64,000 nucleotides of DNA, taken from the NCBI GenBank assembly GCA_037954015.1, contig CM075689.1:5786001-5850000 (forward strand), read 5' to 3'. Origin of the DNA: Psophocarpus tetragonolobus (Eukaryota > Streptophyta > Magnoliopsida > Fabales > Fabaceae). A program made the position numbers and the translations under genes. Position 1 is the stretch's first letter, and each line of letters opens with the position of its first letter. The notes under the pieces are model-generated. The model was not told the DNA's origin. It worked only from the letters and a program-made list of their open reading frames with translations, and searched no databases. Shown one piece after another: positions 60,430 through 64,000 of the stretch.

Positions 60430-62745
60430 AGGAAATTATCCTTAGCTTCGAGATCTTAAATCTTCTAAAATTTTGTGGATAACAAAAAAAATAAATCAAT
60501 CCTACTGCTCTTAAATATTGAGTGCATTGCAGAGTAGAGTCAATTCGATTTAATAAGGATTTTACATAATATCACGTGCAGAAAATTAAATGAAAGTGTT
60601 CGTGTAATAGAATAGGTAAAATATCTTTATTCCCTACAGAGTTCATGAATCCAGCCTGACGCAGGTGCATCTGTTAATTTAGTTAAGAAAAATTAATTTA
60701 AGGTTATTAAATTTAAATTATTAGTTTAATAATAAATTTTTATTAACAAATTTTAAAATAGGTATTAATTTTTATATTAAACGGGCATAAAATATGTTAT
60801 TTAATTTAAATTAACTAATCTGAATAATATTTTTTACATCTAACACAATAATTCGCATGGGTTTTTTTGGCATCTTGTACATTTGGGAATGTGTAAATCT
60901 AACACAAAAATAGGCATGAATGTTTTCGTATCTTGTAAACTTAAAAATGTGCATGAATCTTTTAGTATCTTGTACTTTAAAAATATGCATGAGTATTTTA
61001 GTATCTTGTAAACTTAAAAATGTGCATGAGTGCTCTAGTATTTAAAATGTGCCTAAATATTTTAGTATGTTGTTATCCTTATGGAATATCCATTCCATAA
61101 TTTAATTTAATCATATGCTTTATTGGAAACTCATTTCCATACGTAAATATGTATTATGGAAAACACATTTCCATAACTAAATATTCCATACCTAAAATAT
61201 ATTTTTTCTAAAATTTACACAATTTAATTACATGATAAAAATATTCTAAAAAGAATAATATAAGATTTGTTTTTTCTTATATAGGAGGCCAAAATCCATA
61301 GAACATGAAAAAAAAAATTAGACGAAAATACATTGTTGCACGTCCATTAATAACATTTTTTAAATCTTACGGCTCTAAAGATTTAAGTTAGGGATTTCTT
61401 TGTTAGATTTTAAGGGTTTAAAAATCAAAATTTTCATATTTAGAAAAGGCAATAGCATATCTTATCCTGTTAATAAATTGAATTCATTATTTAAAAATCT
61501 AAAAGATCACACAAATTCTTTCATGAAGTACAATATTTTTCTTCATATACTGATAGTTTCCTACTCATAAATAAATTTTATCCTTAGCTTCAAGATCTCA
61601 ATCTTCTAAAATCTTGAGATAACAAAAATAATTAATCCTACTGCTCTTAAATATTGACAGCACTGCAATGTAGAGTCAATTAGATATAGTACGTAAAGTG
61701 ATTTTAAAGTGCAGAAAATTAAATAAAAATGGTTGAAATCATTAAAAGACATGAGAGATTGTAAGGATAAACTCATTTTTGGATAAACTCAATGACACAT
61801 TTACATTCATATTTCTATCAAATCTTCTTGAAAGGTGGATACAATCCTTCACTTCTTAACAAATAAAGGAAGGCAGAAGAAAACTAGAAAAGAAATATTC
61901 CTGAGGTGATAATTTTTTATTAAATCACAAGTTCATTTCATATAATATACTCAAAGGATGATAAAGAAAAAAGGTAAGAGATTAAATAAATAGCATTATA
62001 AAAATAATGGAGTGAAGAAAGAATTAACAATTCCAGCTTAAATTTATGAAAAGTTTAACTTTTATGATTTATATGATAATTTTTTACAAAAGATTTCTAA
62101 ATAATATTGTTAATTATTTTAAAGAATATCCTATATGAAATATCCCTTCCATAATTTAATCATATGTTCTATGGAAACTCATATTTTCATACGTAACCAT
62201 GTGTTACGAAGACACTTTTCCATAACTAATATTCAATAATTAAATATATTTTTTTAAAAATGTACACAATTTAATTACATGACAAAAAAGTATTCTAAAA
62301 AACCTAATATAAGAATTTTTTTTCCCTCTTATATATGAGGCCAAAATCCATAGAACAAAAAAAAAAAAAAAAGAGATAGAAATACATTATTGCATGTTCG
62401 CTAATCAATTTTTTTTTTCTTAATCTTACCGCTCCTAAGATTTGATAAGAAATTTGTTTGTTACTTTTAAAGGGTTTAAAAATGAAAAATTACGTATTTA
62501 CAAAAGGTAATAACATATCTTATCCTATTAATAAATTAAATTATTTTTAAAATAATAATAATTAACTATTTTAATTTTTAAAAAAATAAAAAATAATTTT
62601 AATAATTTAAAAATCTAAAAGATCACACAAATGTTTTCAAGAATTACAATATTTTTCTCCATATACTACTAATTTTCTACTCATAAATAAATTGTATCCT
62701 TAGCTATGACATCTCAACCTTCTAAAATTCTATTCTTATAACAGG
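60430..62745. repeat. large tandem repeat, period about 1.13 kb
   Basis: The phrase ATCCTTAGCT with GA-ATCT-AA-CTTCTAAAAT occurs at about 60437, 61580 and 62697. The block from TATGGAATATCCATTCCATA at 61080 through CTACTCATAAATAAATT at 61567 recurs at about 62130-62693 in the same order. The array therefore holds about two full units with partial ends. Units are diverged by many small indels. Non-coding. Confidence 0.8.
60868..61070. repeat. minisatellite of about 45-55 bp
   Basis: Four to five units with the consensus TATCTTGTAAACTTAAAAAT followed by GTGCATGAGT-TTTTAG. Some units lack parts. It lies inside the large tandem repeat, in the first unit only. Confidence 0.8.
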
Positions 62746-63099
62746 TTTTAAGTTGGTAACAGGTATCAAAATTTTGTAACGGGACAAATAGTTAATAAAC
62801 AGGTATCACTCCTGCACTCAAATGGATGCACATCGTAAGGTAAGTATCCAAGGAAATTCATATTTGTTAGTGCCATAATATTCTATATGTCATTTCAAAC
62901 TTCTAAACTAAATTCACATATATATAAAATATTCCTAATATTTAATCACTTTAATTTTCATGTATGTATAGATTTTTATAGTACTGTCAATTTCTAGATT
63001 ATATTAGTAAAATTCAACAATTAACAATTTATATTACATTCTAATAAAATTCGTAAGAGTTTGGTAACTCACTCCCGCATATAAATGTAAGGGTACATT
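62746..63099. other. spacer between tandem arrays
   Basis: AT-rich, no gene, no recognisable repeat. Confidence 0.35.
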
Positions 63100-63420
63100 T
63101 TTTTTATACGTAAGAGACTCACAGTCAAGTCTCACAAATAAGTCTCAAGACTATGTTTAATTATTTCGATGCGTAAGAGGCTCAGTCAATCCCTTAGATG
63201 AGCCTTAGGGCCATGTCTAATATTTTGACGCATATGCCTGGTCTCACATATAAGTGTTAGGGTCACGATCGTCTAAGTTACTTAATTGATGTGTAAGAAG
63301 TTCTGTTGTCGGACCCCTAGATATGCCTTAGAGCTACATTTAATTACTTTGATGCGTAAGAAGCTTAGTTGTCAAGTATGCAAATAAACCTTTGAGCCAC
63401 ATTCAAAGTTATTAAAAATA
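63100..63420. repeat. minisatellite of about 61 bp, five units
   Basis: Units start ATACGTAAGAGACTC, ATGCGTAAGAGGCTC, ACGCATATGCCTGG, ATGTGTAAGAAGTTC and ATGCGTAAGAAGCTTAG at about 63105, 63168, 63227, 63288 and 63351. Each continues with a CA-ATAAG-CTTAGGGCCA-like segment and an AATTACTTTG-like end. Unit length is 59-63 bp; divergence is high. A partial echo (AAATAAACCTTTGAGCCACA) recurs at 63463. Confidence 0.8.
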
Positions 63421-63764
63421 ATTTTGCCAAGTCCTAACCCCTAATCGCCCCTTGTTATTAAAAATAAACCTTTGAGCCACATTTGAAAGTTATTAAAAGA
63501 CAAACAAATAATTTGTTTGTTGAAAAATCTAGAAATAAAATTATACTAATTATTATAAGATTAATTGGATCTAAAAATATATTAATATAATATATACAAC
63601 ATATTTCATATAAATAGAATCTTTGTTTTACATTACTGATATTTTATAAAAAATAATTATATAATTATGTAACTTTCATAAAAAAAGTAACATTAATAAC
63701 AAAATATGACAAATAATATTTTAAGTTGATTTATTTTACAAAATATTATCTTTTTTCAAATTAA

Positions 63765-63945
63765 ATATGTGCAGTATTTTTACTTAGCGATTCGCGGGTA
63801 TGAGCACTATGATACTTGTACTCGTTCTTGTTATGGAGCAAATAGGAAAAATTTCATACCCAGGGTAGCAGGTACCCGTTTAAATTATTCATGCAGATAT
63901 TTTTACGAATTTCATCCGCAGGTGTGGATTTTTTTTCCATCTCTA
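63765..63945. repeat. GGGTA-rich dispersed repeat, copy 3 (inverted)
   Basis: Contains GCGATTCGCGGGTATGAGC, TGATACTTGTACTCGTTC and AGCAGGTACCCG. Its reverse complement aligns with 44860-45005. The open frame at 63769-63954 is a by-product of the repeat's higher GC content. Confidence 0.65.
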
Positions 63946-64000
63946 GTTGAGTGATAGCATGCGTGACCCATATTCACATTGGCATGTCTTCTCAAAAGTA

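Overview
This is AT-rich nuclear DNA from a flowering plant, most likely a legume and plausibly a soybean relative (Glycine). That placement is inference. It rests on GT-AG split genes, a chloroplast-targeted ClpP6 gene, a polyol transporter of the plant PLT type, and a cluster of organ-specific (DUF2775, S2/P4/ST2-like) genes, a family best known from legumes. Most of the 64 kb is transposon-derived. I see no organellar insert, no rRNA or tRNA gene and no CRISPR array.

Layout. (1) 1-9.6 kb: an organ-specific protein gene on the minus strand (1773-2713) whose second exon is a perfect-length array of ten 36-bp repeats; a LINE 3' remnant (about 3.5-4.6 kb); repeat-rich spacer; a solo-LTR-like block (8593-9600). 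(2) 9.6-18 kb: a segment also present as a paralogue at 36.0-37.6 kb. The first copy carries a 6.1-kb dead LINE with poly(A) tail and target-site duplication, and a MITE; the second copy lacks both. (3) 18-28 kb: an intact second organ-specific gene (19062-19486), a Tourist/PIF-Harbinger-like element (20493-21826), and a duplicated, dead organ-specific gene (25790-27732) split by a 1.5-kb insertion. (4) 30.4-30.9 kb: a hAT-like element. (5) 31393-35580: a nine-exon nuclear gene for the chloroplast Clp protease subunit ClpP6. (6) 38.9-40.5 kb: a Mutator-like element with very long inverted arms and exact 9-bp target duplications. (7) 40.6-52 kb: two antisense LINE remnants. One is split by a GGGTA-rich repeat. 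The other (45.2-52 kb) carries an RNase H domain and is interrupted by an 846-bp solo LTR. (8) 55-56.8 kb: another long-inverted-repeat element with a GC-richer core and a perfect 18-bp hairpin. (9) 57672-59463: a three-exon polyol/monosaccharide transporter on the minus strand with a clear TATA box. (10) 60.4-64 kb: tandem repeats at three scales (about 1.13 kb, 60 bp, 50 bp) and a dispersed GGGTA-rich repeat.

The four host genes are functionally unrelated: two secreted organ-specific proteins, plastid proteolysis, and plasma-membrane sugar-alcohol uptake. I did not find a clearly new biological system. The most informative structures are the internal paralogous segments, which act as natural empty sites and allow the transposon insertions to be ordered, and the two long-inverted-repeat elements, whose transcripts could fold into long hairpins.
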